Positions 1 through 10,440 are shown, counted from the stretch's first letter. The stretch is 64,000 bases of DNA from Cercis canadensis (GCA_003255065.1 QAOA01001695.1:74920-138919); one strand, 5' to 3'. The notes: generated by a model from the letters alone, not told the origin. Program-made: numbers and translations.

Positions 1-115
1 TCTCTCTTTCTCCATCCTCACTCTCATCTCTTTCTCTCCTTAATGAATTTCTCTCTCTCTTCCCCCTTCGTCTCTTGCCTTTCTCTGCAACTCTCTCTCT
101 CTCTCTCTAGCTCAC
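1..115. repeat. CT-rich low-complexity tract with an inverted partner
   Basis: This is a pyrimidine-rich stretch. The first 28 bases recur as an exact reverse complement at 1561-1588, so the two tracts could be ends of one inverted-repeat element whose left edge lies outside the window. No gene is seen. Confidence 0.7.
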
Positions 116-119
116 CTTC

Positions 120-712
120 CTCATAACCACTCCCAAAATAGGACTATTCCACACTGAGACTGAAAAGTGCTCCAGCTTGCTTGCAATAGCCCCTCGTCCA
201 CTCCTCTTTCTTGGCCGCCCCGATTTGCTATGCGTCTACTCTGCCTTAGTGCGTGCACAAGACTTCTCGCGAGAATTCCACTCGCTCTGGTCCCTTAACT
301 TCAAGCTTTAAGCAGGCAGGAAAGCTGGTTAAGCAATGTGAGATATCTGTCTGCCAACAATTGCGCACTCTGAATAGGGCCTATAATAGGGCTAGGCCGG
401 ACTCTTCTTGACTAAAGCGAAGGACAGGAACGGGCGGAATCAATGTGTTCCAATTTTCTGGCCTTGCACCGACCATCCAATGGACCATGGACTAAACAGC
501 CACTGCCTGAAAGGACTATGTCCCGTGGACCCGCCCCCCTCCCCCCTCCCCCCCACAAGGTACACCTCGCGCCTATGGGCCGCTATAAGTATCCAAGAAG
601 ACACTCGAAACTGGAAGGATGAACAAACCCACCCGGTGGACTGCCGAGCTACAAGCATGTGCCCACCACAAAAGCATCTCCAAAGGCAAAGAAACTACTG
701 AAGTATTTTCTC
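120..712. other. GC-richer non-coding block, possibly organelle-derived
   Basis: This stretch is clearly richer in G and C than the rest of the window and resembles plant mitochondrial intergenic DNA in texture. That is an impression, not a match. The open frames inside are low complexity (a C-run at about 530-555) and do not look like protein. An organellar transfer is possible but unproven. Confidence 0.3.
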
Positions 713-713
713 T

Positions 714-750
<37 letters not shown>
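714..750. repeat. (CT)n microsatellite
   Basis: A nearly perfect CT dinucleotide run, visible directly. It makes spurious Ser-Leu open frames. Confidence 0.9.
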
Positions 751-755
<5 letters not shown>

Positions 756-1494
756 ATTCTCTCTTTCCTTCCCTGCTTCTATCGTCTGCTATTTTCTTGA
801 TTTATTGTTCAATCCTCTAGAGCAATGGAGTACACAAAGGGTCTTCACCGGCCTCTCTTTTAATGACCTGGAGAGGGAGGTAAGAGCTTGTACGTAGAGC
901 TCTCGACTGCCACGACCCAAAGCCAATCCATTCTTATATAACCGTAAGTTGCAACAGAAACCCAAGTGCATGGCAACACTGGGTTGATCCACCGAGTTAC
1001 ATGTGCCCCTTACTGATTTGACCCACTGAGTTACATATACCCCATCCCTATATTCATACATTCACGTACTAGCTCATCCCAAATATTTGATAAAACTGAA
1101 GAGCTCTATATCTTTTTTCACTGTAATATTTTACTCCATGCTTCTGCAAGAACCAGAACTGGTATATATCTCTAAGAAACTGGAAGGGTTATCAGTTCCT
1201 TCGACTTACTGCGTAGTGGTTACTTCATCTGCTTACTGGTAAATAAACAAACAGGTTACAAAACCAGAAATTGAAACTAACACTTCTAACTGAACACCCG
1301 TCTTGTTACCACTTGAGCCATGTTAACTCTCAATGCTTTTATGAAAATGGCTTTTACTATCCATGAGCTATATATTGCCAGGGACCAGTGATTGTATTCT
1401 CTCTACAGTATGTAGATGGCTTAGTGTTTCAATCACAACTACATCTGAGTAATGGTAGATAGACCCTACCTTGATCCAACTCTTCCCATTTAAG
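751..1494. other. Non-coding stretch, nothing recognised
   Basis: No convincing coding region is seen. Near 984-1045 the words GAGTTACATGT and GAGTTACATAT recur, a weak local duplication. Confidence 0.5.
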
Positions 1495-1594
1495 AGAGAG
1501 AGAGAGAGAGATAGAGATAAGAGATGAGAGATGAGAGTGAGAGAGAGAGAGAGAGAGAGAGATGAGAGTGAGGATGGAGAAAGAGAGAGAGAGA
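1495..1594. repeat. GA-rich microsatellite, inverted partner of 1-28
   Basis: Purine-rich (GA)n tract. Bases 1561-1588 are the exact reverse complement of bases 1-28. Confidence 0.85.
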
Positions 1595-1877
1595 ATTTTT
1601 TTTTAAAATTTTGTTTAGATGCCACGTTAGCAGATTTTTTTTAAGGTGTCACGTCAGCACTTAACGTGTCACGTGAAATTTTCCATCTAACCTCACTTAA
1701 CATCATTAGACAAAGGACTAATTTTTCAGACAGAATAACAATTCAAGGACCTAATTGTCATCGAAATTTTTTGAAGAACTAATTTGTCATTGGCTGAATT
1801 TTTCAAGGATGGAAAAAAGGTTTTACTCAAAAATGAAACATTAATTTTTGAAACAAATACCTTAACCTCCAATCTAT
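1595..1877. other. AT-rich non-coding repeat-like DNA
   Basis: Contains repeated GTGTCACGT / GCCACGT words typical of plant repetitive DNA. No gene is seen. Confidence 0.4.
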
Positions 1878-2006
1878 GTTGCACAGGTACTGGTATGAAT
1901 TTTGTACTCGACACAGTATGAAACATCAGTACGTCAAGTTTTTAAAAAATAAGGGTAAGGGTACGCTACGTGTTATATATATATATATATACATATGTGT
2001 ATATAA
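1878..2006 (+). repeat. Dispersed repeat ending in a TA microsatellite at the EPRV border
   Basis: The segment is related in reverse orientation to 55207-55312: both share TTGCAC, GGTACT, TTTTGTACT and a GGTACG-CACGT core that runs into a TATATA tract. Here the TA tract (about 1973-1995) abuts EPRV-1; at 55.2 kb it runs on into unrelated DNA. Confidence 0.6.
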
Positions 2007-2108
2007 TGAGAAGAGAGAAGAAGAAGAAATAAGAGAATTCATAAAAATGACAATGAATAGTAAAATGAATAGTGACTTTTTGAACAATAATTTTAAAGAG
2101 AAGCTATT

Positions 2109-2202
2109 CCGTCGGTAGTCCGCACTAAAAATGCTTTGGGATTTGGATATTGCTTATGAATAGTAAAAGGATACTAATTTGGCGGTAGTCCGTCCAGAGA
2201 AG
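2109..2202 (-). promoter_or_regulatory. EPRV-1 leader: two copies of the GGACTACCGCC motif
   Basis: On the minus strand the motif GGACTACCGCC(A/G)(A/G)ATTAG occurs at about 2170-2202 and, in degenerate form, at 2109-2126. Both lie downstream of the poly(A) signal in the presumed pregenomic RNA leader. The same pair occurs in the other copies with leaders. Confidence 0.75.
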
Positions 2203-2247
2203 TAATGGGAAGAGGAAGAAGAAAGTATAGAAATGATAAAATTGAAG

Positions 2248-2253
2248 TTTATT
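2248..2253 (-). terminator. EPRV-1 poly(A) signal AATAAA
   Basis: AATAAA on the minus strand about 150 nt downstream of the TATA box. In caulimovirids the signal lies in the terminal redundancy of the pregenomic RNA, so it is bypassed once and used the second time (family knowledge). Confidence 0.7.
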
Positions 2254-2399
2254 GAAGAAAGATAAAACTTACAATGACTTTGCTAATCCTTGAAAATACT
2301 TTAAAACTTGAAATTAGAATTATCTTCTGGCAGAGGATTCTTTCAGAATGGTTTTCAAAAATCTTTCCAACTCTGCCTTACAATGAACCTAACTCTCCT

Positions 2400-2423
2400 A
2401 TTTATAAACTAATATGGACGTCA
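2400..2423 (-). promoter_or_regulatory. EPRV-1 promoter: TATAAAT box with upstream TGACGTCC
   Basis: TATAAAT lies at 2400-2406 and a TGACGTCC word at 2416-2423, just upstream on the minus strand. TGACG is the core of as-1-type elements in caulimovirus promoters. The position between the last ORF and the poly(A) signal fits the pregenomic RNA promoter. Confidence 0.75.
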
Positions 2424-2645
2424 AAATAAATTACAATATGATTCTATTGTATAATAATTTTGTTATTCTTTTGAGCTGGCGATCTTCTTTGGCATTTTTT
2501 GATGACATATTCCAGAAATCTTGGCTTTGTCAGAAAGTACTGTTGATCTTTTTTGAGCTGGCAATGACTGTTGATTCTTTTGAGTTGGCAATGACTGTTG
2601 ATTCTTCATTATTGCTTCTGACTTGGCTATTATGAGGAAGACTAA

Positions 2646-4587
2646 TTAGAATGGGACAAATACTTCATCAGAAGTTATGTCTATCCCATAGCAATCGTCT
2701 TCATTTAATTGAAGTTGACTATTATGATCAGAGGGCTCTTTGTTTGTATTGGAGGCTGCACTTGAGGCTGCTTCCTCTTCTTCTAACTGTTGCAGTATTT
2801 GTTTGAGCTTGTCTTTGAAGTCTTTTCGAGAGGTTGATGCTGCAAGGTCTGCTTGACAGAATGATTTGGTAACTAAAAAGGTTTCATGAGATTGAGGATT
2901 GATTGATAAATGGGAATTTTCGGTAAGCCATTTGATTACTTCGGGTTTTCTAGCATGGTCAAAAGTATATTTGGGCCACCAACATACTTTGATTTCTCTG
3001 GCTAAATATTTATGAAAAGGAGGTGGATGAGTTTTATGAAAACAGTAATCCCAACACATGATCCAAGGGAGGCGAAATTGCATTAGGAAATATATAAACT
3101 TATAATATTGAGGAAAATTGGTATTAGTTTGGAAGAATTCCCAGCTTTCTTTGATTTCTGGAGGAAAAATCGCTGGACAAGGAACAATATCTATGAACCA
3201 GTCCATGAACCAGGCAGGAAGAGTCTTAGGACAATTATGATCAAATTGAAAGAACCATGAATGGGCTATTTCTTGAACCCGGAGTATATAATACCAGGCA
3301 TCCATATAATCTAAATAATTATAATGAGGAGGATTAAAAGGATACGAAAATGTTTTGGGTTGTTCTAGAGGTTGTGCCCATTGATAAGGGTATATGACTT
3401 TGAGAATTGTCATTTTTGAAAAAGAAACTAGATTAGGATTTTTTCGGTCCATTGTAGGGGTAAATTTGATTGAGTCAGAATCTACAAGAATTAATTCATA
3501 AAATTCTTTGGGTTTTTGCGTTGATTTGGGAAAATAATGCCATCCTGAAGGGAAAATTGCTTTGGCTACGTCTCTTGGTTCACTATCTGTTTTATCTATT
3601 GGGAAGATAATTAATTTTTTTTTTTGTTTTTGGAAGATAACAAACTGATGGAAGTGTTTGAGATGGATTGATAGAGGTTGATGAACTAGGTGGACTACCT
3701 AAAACAGCAAACCTATTTCATGNCACCAACGTACTTTGATTTCTCTGGCTAAATATTTATGAAAAGGAGGTGGATGAGTTTTATGAAAACAATAATCCCA
3801 ACACATGATCCAAGGGAGGCAAAATTGCATTAGGAAATATATAAACTTATAATATTGAGGAAAATTGGTATTAGTTTGGAAGAATTCCCAACTTTCTTTG
3901 ATTTCTGGAGGAAAAATCGCTGGACAAGGAACAATATCTATGAACCAGTCCATGAACCAGGCAGGAAGAGTCTTAGGACAGTTATGATCAAATTGAAAGA
4001 ACCATGAATGGGCTATTTCTTGAACCCAGAGTATATAATACCAGGCATCCATATAATTTAAATAATTATATTGAGGAGGATTAAAAGGATATGAAAATGT
4101 TTTGGGTTGTTCTATAGGTTGTCCCCATTGATAAGGGTGTATGACTTTGAGAATTGTCATTTTTGAAAAGAAACTAGATTAGGATTTTTTCGGTCCATTG
4201 TAGGGGTAAATTTGATTGAGTCAGAATCTACAAGAATGAATTCATAAAATTCTTTGGGTTTTTGCATTGATTTGGGAAAATAATGCCATCCTGAAGGGAA
4301 AATTGCTTTGGCTACGTCTCTTGGTTCACTATCTGTTTTATCTGTTGGGAAGATAATTAATTTTTTTTGTTTTTGGAAGATAGCAAACTGATGGAAGTGT
4401 TTGAGATAGATTGATAGAGGTTGATGAACTAGGTGGACTACCTAAGATAGAAATGCTGGTCTGGTTGCTCTAGGATAGGGCATTGATGGAAAATGTTGTA
4501 ATAAGATATATGAGTGGACATTGAAGATGATGATGTTAAGATCTTTGCAAATGATTCTTTGGTTTTTGGGGGTGTTTTCTCACCCAT
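2646..4587 (-). pseudogene. EPRV-1 last ORF (protein downstream of RNase H, unknown function)
   Basis: The ATG at 4587-4585 overlaps the POL stop as ATGGGTGA. The N-terminal part is Ser/Pro-rich. A conserved core follows, with YQWAQPLEQPKTFSYPF, YLDYMDAWYY and HSWFFQFDHNCPKTLPAWF, and the C terminus reads NEDDCYGIDITSDEVFVPF. The reading frame changes at a run of A on the coding strand (about 3614-3624). About 720 bp (3724-4443) repeats 2979-3697 across a single N and is probably an assembly duplicate. Its place matches the inclusion/transactivator gene of some caulimovirids, but I see no sequence basis for that function. Confidence 0.85.
3723..4443. other. Single-N join followed by a repeat of the preceding sequence
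   Basis: An isolated N at 3723 is followed by about 720 bp nearly identical to 2979-3697. The same pattern recurs at other single Ns here, which points to unmerged contig overlaps or haplotypes and not to a biological tandem duplication. Confidence 0.75.
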
Positions 4588-5950
4588 GCTTGAATCCCTG
4601 TAAAAATTCTCTGGTAAGGAAATCTGGTAATAAATTTTTCTCACCTTTGATAAACTCTATCTCAAACTCGAAACATGAAAGAATTGTCTGCCATCTTGCA
4701 AAAATTTGTTTAGAAACTAGATTTTGAACATCTTTTTGTAAAACGTCTTTTGCAGCTTTGCAATCTATTCGCAACAGAAATTGTTTCTGTATTAAATCAT
4801 CCTGAAACTTTGAAATGCATAAAACGATAGATAAAATTTCCTTTTTTATAGTGGAATATTTGTTTTGACTTTCAATCCAAGAACCTGAATGATATCGAAC
4901 AATTTGCTCTTTATTATTGAAATTTTGTTTTAATATTCTCCCATATCCTAAATCTGAGGCATCAGTTTCTACTACCATTGAAGCGTTGGGATTTGGAATT
5001 CCTAAACATGGAAGATGTTTGACTAATGATTTTATTTGTCTGATGATTTCAGTGATCTCATCATTCCAAGTAGGTGGTTTCTTTTTTAATCTTTTAAACA
5101 ACGGTTTACAAATTATTCTAAGATTGGGTATGAAATCAGAAACATAATTTAAACATCCTAAAAATCTTTGAAGTTGTTTTTTGTCTTTAATTTCATCTGG
5201 AAATTTATCGACAAACTCTATTGATCTACTAATAGGCTTTATGGTGCCCTGATAAATATCATGTCCTAAGAATCTAATTTTTGTTTGAAATAATTTCATC
5301 TTTTTTGCTGAAACGACTAAACCATTCTCTTTTATAACATGAAAGAAAGTTTTTAAATGTTTGAAGTGTTGATCTAAAGAATTAGAAAATATTAGGACAT
5401 CGTCTATATAGACTATAGAAAAATGAGTATAAGGGTTTAAAATGTCATTCATTACATTTTGAAACTCTGAAGGGGCATTTTTTTAATTCAAATGACATAA
5501 TATTCCATTCATAGTGTCCAAAAGGGACAGTAAAGGCTGTTTTATATTTATCATTTTCAGTTATTTGTATTTGCCAAAAACCTGATTTCATGTCAAATTT
5601 TGAAAATATTGAAGCATTATATAATCTTCCTATGAGATCTTTTTTTATTAGGAATGGGATATCTAATCCATTGAAGTACTTTATTTAATGGCTTATAACT
5701 AATTACTAGTCTAGGTGCTCCTCGTTCTAATTCGGCTTGATTTTGAACATCTGCACAGCTCCAAGGGGATTTGCTTGGTCTAATTAATCTTTTATCTAGG
5801 AGATCTTGAATTTCCTTTTTACAATAAGCTAATAATTCGTTATTCATCTGTATTGGTCTAGCTTTAGTAGGGATATTTCTTTCATTGAAATCTTTTTCTT
5901 AAGGTAGGCTAACTATGTGTCTTTTTCGTTGCCAAAAGGCATTTGGGATT
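4580..5950 (-). pseudogene. EPRV-1 reverse transcriptase-RNase H
   Basis: Two overlapping open pieces are seen. The upstream piece (5847-5617) has the RT N-terminal signature LIRPSKSPWSCA and INYKPLNKV-like text (here ISYKPLNKV). The downstream piece (5452-4580) has the catalytic YIDDV box, the RT connection region with FLGHDIYQGTIKP, and RNase H with VVETDASDLGYG and the final DFLTREFLQG. The frame is lost between them in a T-run near 5480 and near 5630-5645, and a few codons are missing after SPWSCA. No integrase follows, as expected for a caulimovirid. Confidence 0.9.
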
Positions 5951-7133
5951 TCAGCACAAACTTCTTTTTCAAATTGTTTTTGAATTAATTCTATTTTTTT
6001 TTTTTACTACAGAGGTTTGTAATTGTTCTTCTATTCGTTTATAATGAATTTCTTTGGCTAAAAAATTAATCTGTTGTTTTTTAGAATAAATTAAATTTAA
6101 AGAAGAAATTGTATTACTTTGTAAATTACTAATTTCTTTTATCTTTGGGGATGATAAGAAGTTAAAGTAGACGTTTTGTCCTAAAACTACGGTTTTTATT
6201 CCATTATGGGTTACTTTAAAAGGATAAATTTGTGTCAGAAAAGGAGTTTCTAGAATTAATTGTTCTCTCATATCTTTTACTAGAAGAAATGTACTTTTAA
6301 AACATATACCTTGATTACATATATGAACTTTGGATAATTTGTATTCTATTTGTAATCTCATTCCATTGGCTCCATGTAATTTTTCTGATGCTTTTTAGAA
6401 TTAATCCTTCTTGAATACAATTTTGATCGACTCCTGAGTCTAATAATGCTATGAGATTTTTATTGAAATTGTTATTTATAACTAGGTTAATTATACAATA
6501 CCATTTTTGAAATTGGATTTGACTAATAGTATTTAGATAATTATCGTCTGACACTTCAATTTTATCTTCTTCATCTTTTTTGGTATAATGAATTAATTGT
6601 GTTTCTAATTCTATGTCCTTTAATTTTAGTTTTCTTATGTCTTCTTTTAGTTGAATTATTTCATATTGTAAATCTTGAATAGAAATTTGACTGGTAGAGG
6701 GTTTTGTTTGAAATTGTTGAAATATTTTTCCTAAATTATATGGCTCTAATTTTTCTTTTTCTTCTTCGGATTCTAACTCCCTTTTTAATTGTTCTAAATA
6801 ATTTTTTTTAAGGTTTGAGTCTTCTAATTCATCTATTAGTTGTAAAGTTAATCTAGGATTTGAAGTTTTATTTAATACGTTGATACTCTGTTCTTGGCAT
6901 GTTCTTCCTTCTCTACAATCTTTACAATTGCCACATATTGTATTAGCCCTAATGTCACAAGGTTGGCCTATAATAGACTCATGATCAGAGGAGACCTCGG
7001 TTTGAGAATTTTCTTGTATGACATATACTTCTTCATTTTCTTCATTTTCTGATTGTGAATCTTCTAAAAATAATTTTTCTAATTGTTCTTTAACCTTACT
7101 GTCTATATTTAATTCATTTATTCTTTGTTTCAT
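5951..7133 (-). pseudogene. EPRV-1 coiled coil and aspartic protease
   Basis: The upstream half (7133-6315) is acidic and Leu/Lys/Glu-rich, consistent with a coiled coil. It ends in the protease active-site text LIALLDSGVDQNC (D-S-G). After a frameshift near 6340-6390 the protease continues (6361-5969) with CNQGICFKSTFLLVKD and the flap-like LETPFLTQIYPF. A cysteine cluster (CGNCKDCREGRTC) lies between the zinc finger and the coil. In this family the protease processes the polyprotein. Confidence 0.85.
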
Positions 7134-7886
7134 TGGACAATTTTTACTAAAATGTCCTATTCTGCCACACTTGTAACAAACTTGAGTTCTAAATCTAACA
7201 TGTCTTTTAAATCTTTTTTGAGGTTTATTTGGGTTAGGAAGAGTTGAGGATTTTTTATAGGATTTTTGAGATTTCCGGTAATTCCTATAGACTTTCTTAG
7301 GATAATTATTTTTTCTAGTTTTTCTAATTAATTTCTTTTTTCTAACAGATGGAGGCTCAGTATTTTCATAACCATGTTGCCAACAAAAATCTCCTAATTC
7401 TTTCTTTCATGTTTTGTCTTCCTTTTGAATCTTATTTCTAACCTAATATCTTGACATAAAGTAGAGGCTTCTAAATGTATGTTATTAATTAAATCTCCGA
7501 AAGTGATTTTAGTCCAAGGAATTGCTATGTTATTATATTGTCTCCTAAGGGCTTCTCTTACTCTTTCTGCAAATGAATTAGGAAGTCTTGCTATGAATTT
7601 TTCTTTCCAATAAGGTTGAAGACTATCTGTCCTGGAATATAATTTTGTTAGGAAAACATCTTTATACCAACTAAAATCAGACATTTTGGGACATTTTAAG
7701 TTATTTAAGACTTCTGATGATCTTTCTTGCATTTGTAAAGGATTTCCTATAAAATGTTTAGTTATTAAATAAAGTAGTTTGGCTACATTATTTTGAATTT
7801 CTACTACTTGACTGTCAATGACTTCTTGTTTGACTGTGTCGCCTAATACATTATTTTTATCAGTTGGACTAATGTAATTATCCAAA
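7134..7886 (-). pseudogene. EPRV-1 capsid protein C-terminal region with CCHC finger
   Basis: The open part (7885-7394) shows the capsid signature NVAKLLYLITKHFIGNP and a WYKDVFLTKLYSRTDS segment. A frameshift near 7394 separates it from a basic Lys/Arg-rich stretch and a perfect Cys-x2-Cys-x4-His-x4-Cys finger at 7137-7178, which in caulimovirids binds the pregenomic RNA. The capsid N terminus and everything upstream are lost where EPRV-2 begins. Confidence 0.9.
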
Positions 7887-8853
7887 AATAAAAAAATTAA
7901 TTATCTTCCCAATAGATAAAATAGATAGTGAACCAAGAGACGTAGCCAAAGCAATTTTCCCTTCAGGATGATATTATTTTCCCAAATCAATGCAAAAATC
8001 CAAAGAATTTTATGAATTCATTCTTGTAGATTCTGACTCAATCAAATTTACCCCTACAATGGACCGAAAAAATCCTAATCTAGTTTCTTTTTCAAAAGTG
8101 ACAATTCTCAAAGTCATACACCCTTATCAATGGGGACAACCTCTAGAACAACCAAAAACATTTTCGTATCTTTTTAATCCTCCTCAATATAATTATTTAG
8201 ATTATATGGACGCCTGGTATTATATACTCTGGGTTCAAGAAATAGCCCATTCATGCTTCTTTCAATTTGATCATAACTGTCCTAAGACTCTTCCTGCCTG
8301 GTTCATGGACTGGTTCATAGATATTGGTCCTTGTCCAGCGATTTTTCCTCCAAAAATCAAAGAAAGTTGGGAATTCTTCCAAACTAATACCAATTTTCCT
8401 CAATATTATAAGTTTATATATTTCCTAATGCAATTTCGCCTCCCTTGGATCATGTGTTGGGATTACTATTTTCATGAAACTCATCCACCTCCTTTTCATA
8501 AATATTTAGCTAGAGAAATCAAAGTACGTTGGTGGCCCAAATATACTTTTGACCATGCTAGAAAACCCGAAGTAATCAAATGGCTTACCGAAAATTCTCA
8601 TTTATCAATCAATCCTCAATCTCATGAAACTTTTTTAGTTACCAAATCATTCTATCAAGCAAACCTTGCAGCATCAACCTCTCGAAAAGACTTCAAAGAC
8701 AAGCTCAAACAAACACTGCAACAGTTAAAAGAAGAGGAAGCAGCCTCTAGTACAAACAAAGAGCCCTCTGATCATAATAGTTAACTTCAATCAAATGAAG
8801 ACGATTGCTATGGGATAGACATAACTTCTAATGAAGTATTTGTCCCATTCTAA
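7886..8853 (+). pseudogene. EPRV-2 last ORF, C-terminal two thirds
   Basis: Long open frame with the core YQWGQPLEQPKTFSYLF, YLDYMDAWYY and WIMCWDYYFHETHPPPFH. A TAA at 8782-8784 replaces the CAA seen in EPRV-1; beyond it the frame continues to the conserved NEDDCYGIDITS-VFVPF tail and the natural stop at 8851-8853. The N-terminal third is missing because the copy is truncated at its left border. Confidence 0.88.
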
Positions 8854-9075
8854 TTAGTCTTCCTCATACTAGCCAAGTCAAAAGCAACAATGAAGAATCA
8901 ACAGTCATTGCTAACTCAAAAGAATCAACAGTCATTGTCAGCTTAAAAAAGATCAACAGTACTTTCTGACAAAGCCAAGATTCCCGGAATATGTCATCAA
9001 AAAATGCCAAAGAAGATCGCCAACTCAAAAAAATAGCAAAATTATTGTACAATAGAATCATATTGTAATTTATTT

Positions 9076-9099
9076 TGACGTCCATATTAGTTTATAAAT
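9076..9099 (+). promoter_or_regulatory. EPRV-2 promoter: TGACGTCC and TATAAAT
   Basis: TGACGTCC at 9076-9083 is followed by TATAAAT at 9093-9099. The layout is the same as on the minus strand in EPRV-1. Transcription would run toward the leader and EPRV-3. Confidence 0.75.
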
Positions 9100-9245
9100 A
9101 GGAGAGTTAGGTTCATTGTTAGGCAGAGTTGGAAAGATTTCTGAAAACCATTCTGAAAGAATCCTCTGCCAGAAGATAATTCTAATTTCAAGTTTTAAAG
9201 TATTTTCAAGGATTAGCAAAGTCATTGTAAGTTTTATCTTTCTTC

Positions 9246-9251
9246 AATAAA
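9246..9251 (+). terminator. EPRV-2 poly(A) signal AATAAA
   Basis: AATAAA about 150 nt downstream of the TATA box, in the presumed terminally redundant region. The context TTCTTCAATAAACTTCA is shared with EPRV-1, and a shorter part (TCAATAAACTTCA) with EPRV-8. Confidence 0.75.
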
Positions 9252-9300
9252 CTTCAATTTTATCATTTCTATACTTTATTCTTCCTCTTCTCATTACTTC

Positions 9301-9400
9301 TCTGGACGGACTACCGCCAGATTAGTATCCTTTTACTATTCATAAGCAATATCCAAATCCCAAAGCATTTCCAGTGCGGACTACCGCCGGAATAGCTTCC
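9301..9400 (+). promoter_or_regulatory. EPRV-2 leader: two GGACTACCGCC motifs
   Basis: The motif is at 9305-9323 (CGGACTACCGCCAGATTAG) and at 9376-9395 (CGGACTACCGCCGGAATAG), about 70 nt apart. Between and after them are several ACTATTCAT words. Confidence 0.8.
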
Positions 9401-9574
9401 CTTTAAAATTACTGTTCAAAAATTCACTATTCATTTTACTATTCATTATCATTTTTATGAATTCTCTTATTTCTTCTTCTTCTCTCTTCTCATTAACTAT
9501 CGATCCAAGATATATTCATTTTACTATTTATTGTCATTTTTATGAATTCTCTTATTTCTTCTTCTTCTCACTTC

Positions 9575-10015
9575 AGGATGATGTTTATAAATCTAAGTCT
9601 AAACCATCTAGCCATACCTACTTCCCCCCAAATTTTGAAGAGCTGCAGGCTCTGATACCATTATATCTTGGATCGATAGTTAATAAGAAGAGAGAAGAAG
9701 AAGAAATAAGAGAATTCATAAAAATGACAATGAATAGTAAAATGAATAGTGACTTTTTGAACAGTAATTTTAAAGGGAAGCTATTCCGGCGGTAGTCCAC
9801 ACTGAAAATGCTTTGAGATTTGGATATTGCTTATGAATAGTAAAAGGATACTAATCTGGCGGTAGTCCGTCTAGAGAAGTAATGGGAAGAGGAAGAATAA
9901 AGTATAGAAATGATAAAATTGAAGTTTATTGAAGAAAGATAAAACTGACAATGACTTTGCTAATCCTTGAAAATACTTTAAAACTTGAAATTAGAATTAT
10001 CTTCTGGCAGAGGAT
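9575..10015 (-). mobile_element. EPRV-3, lineage A leader and start of ORF1
   Basis: Minus-strand segment with leader motifs (about 9789 and 9855), an intact primer-binding site and the first codons of ORF1 (ATG at 9615-9613, reading MARW). It stops at about 9575, and on the other side at the single N at 10016, in the terminal redundancy. Confidence 0.85.
9648..9660 (-). promoter_or_regulatory. tRNA-Met primer-binding site of EPRV-3
   Basis: The minus strand reads TGGTATCAGAGCC, complementary to the 3' end of plant initiator tRNA-Met, the classical minus-strand primer site of caulimovirids. It lies 33 nt before the ORF1 ATG, downstream of the leader motifs. Confidence 0.9.
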
Positions 10016-10173
10016 NGATAGAAATTAGAACTTATAATGATTAAAGCTAAAGCTTCTTCAAAATGAATTATAAAACTTGAAAGTAGAGACTAGAAACATT
10101 TGGCAGATGATTATTTCTAAGATAGTTCTGTAAGTTTTTTCCAACTCATCCTTACAATGAAACTTGTCTATCT

Positions 10174-10180
10174 ATTTATA
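10174..10180 (-). promoter_or_regulatory. EPRV-4 TATA box
   Basis: TATAAAT on the minus strand, between the last ORF and the redundant region, matching the other copies. Confidence 0.65.
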
Positions 10181-10440
10181 CATGGAAATGAAACTCAAAC
10201 CATATTAGAATGGAATAAATTGTAGTACAATGAGATTTTCTTTGACAATAAAATTGTCCTTGTGATGAGCTGGCCGATTATCTCTGAGTGATGATGAGGG
10301 AATTTTATCCTTTTGTCAGAAATCTTGAATTATTTGAAATGACCAAAGAGAATGTTTTATTCACGTGAAGATGAATAATGTCTGCTTGAAAAGACTTTGA
10401 TGACTTGGATGACTTGTCATTTTGCTATAATGAGATTCTT

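Larger units (their letters stand above)
2007..7886 (-). mobile_element. EPRV-1, lineage A endogenous pararetrovirus, 5'-truncated
   Basis: Read on the minus strand it holds, from high to low coordinates, capsid protein, CCHC finger, coiled coil, protease, reverse transcriptase, RNase H, the last ORF, promoter, poly(A) signal and leader. The three small ORFs and movement gene are missing. The left border is a TA microsatellite; the right border at about 7886 meets EPRV-2 head-to-head. Frameshifts and stops occur throughout. Assignment to Caulimoviridae rests on the domain order, on RT and RNase H without an integrase, and on the tRNA-Met primer site seen in sister copies. Confidence 0.93.
7886..9593 (+). 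mobile_element. EPRV-2, lineage A fragment (last ORF to leader)
   Basis: This plus-strand copy starts inside the A-rich stretch of the last ORF and runs through promoter, poly(A) signal and leader. It meets EPRV-1 head-to-head and EPRV-3 tail-to-tail. A 58-bp piece of its leader is repeated at 9513-9570. Confidence 0.9.
9160..10015. repeat. Long inverted repeat of two EPRV leaders
   Basis: The arm 9160-9512 (EPRV-2, plus) and the arm 9661-10015 (EPRV-3, minus) are near-identical reverse complements of about 355 bp, separated by a 148-bp spacer. A transcript through the region would fold into a long hairpin. Confidence 0.88.

Noticed and set aside
408..701. Protein-coding gene in the GC-rich block
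   Set aside because: The frames on both strands owe their length to a C-run and CT repeats and show no protein-like conservation.
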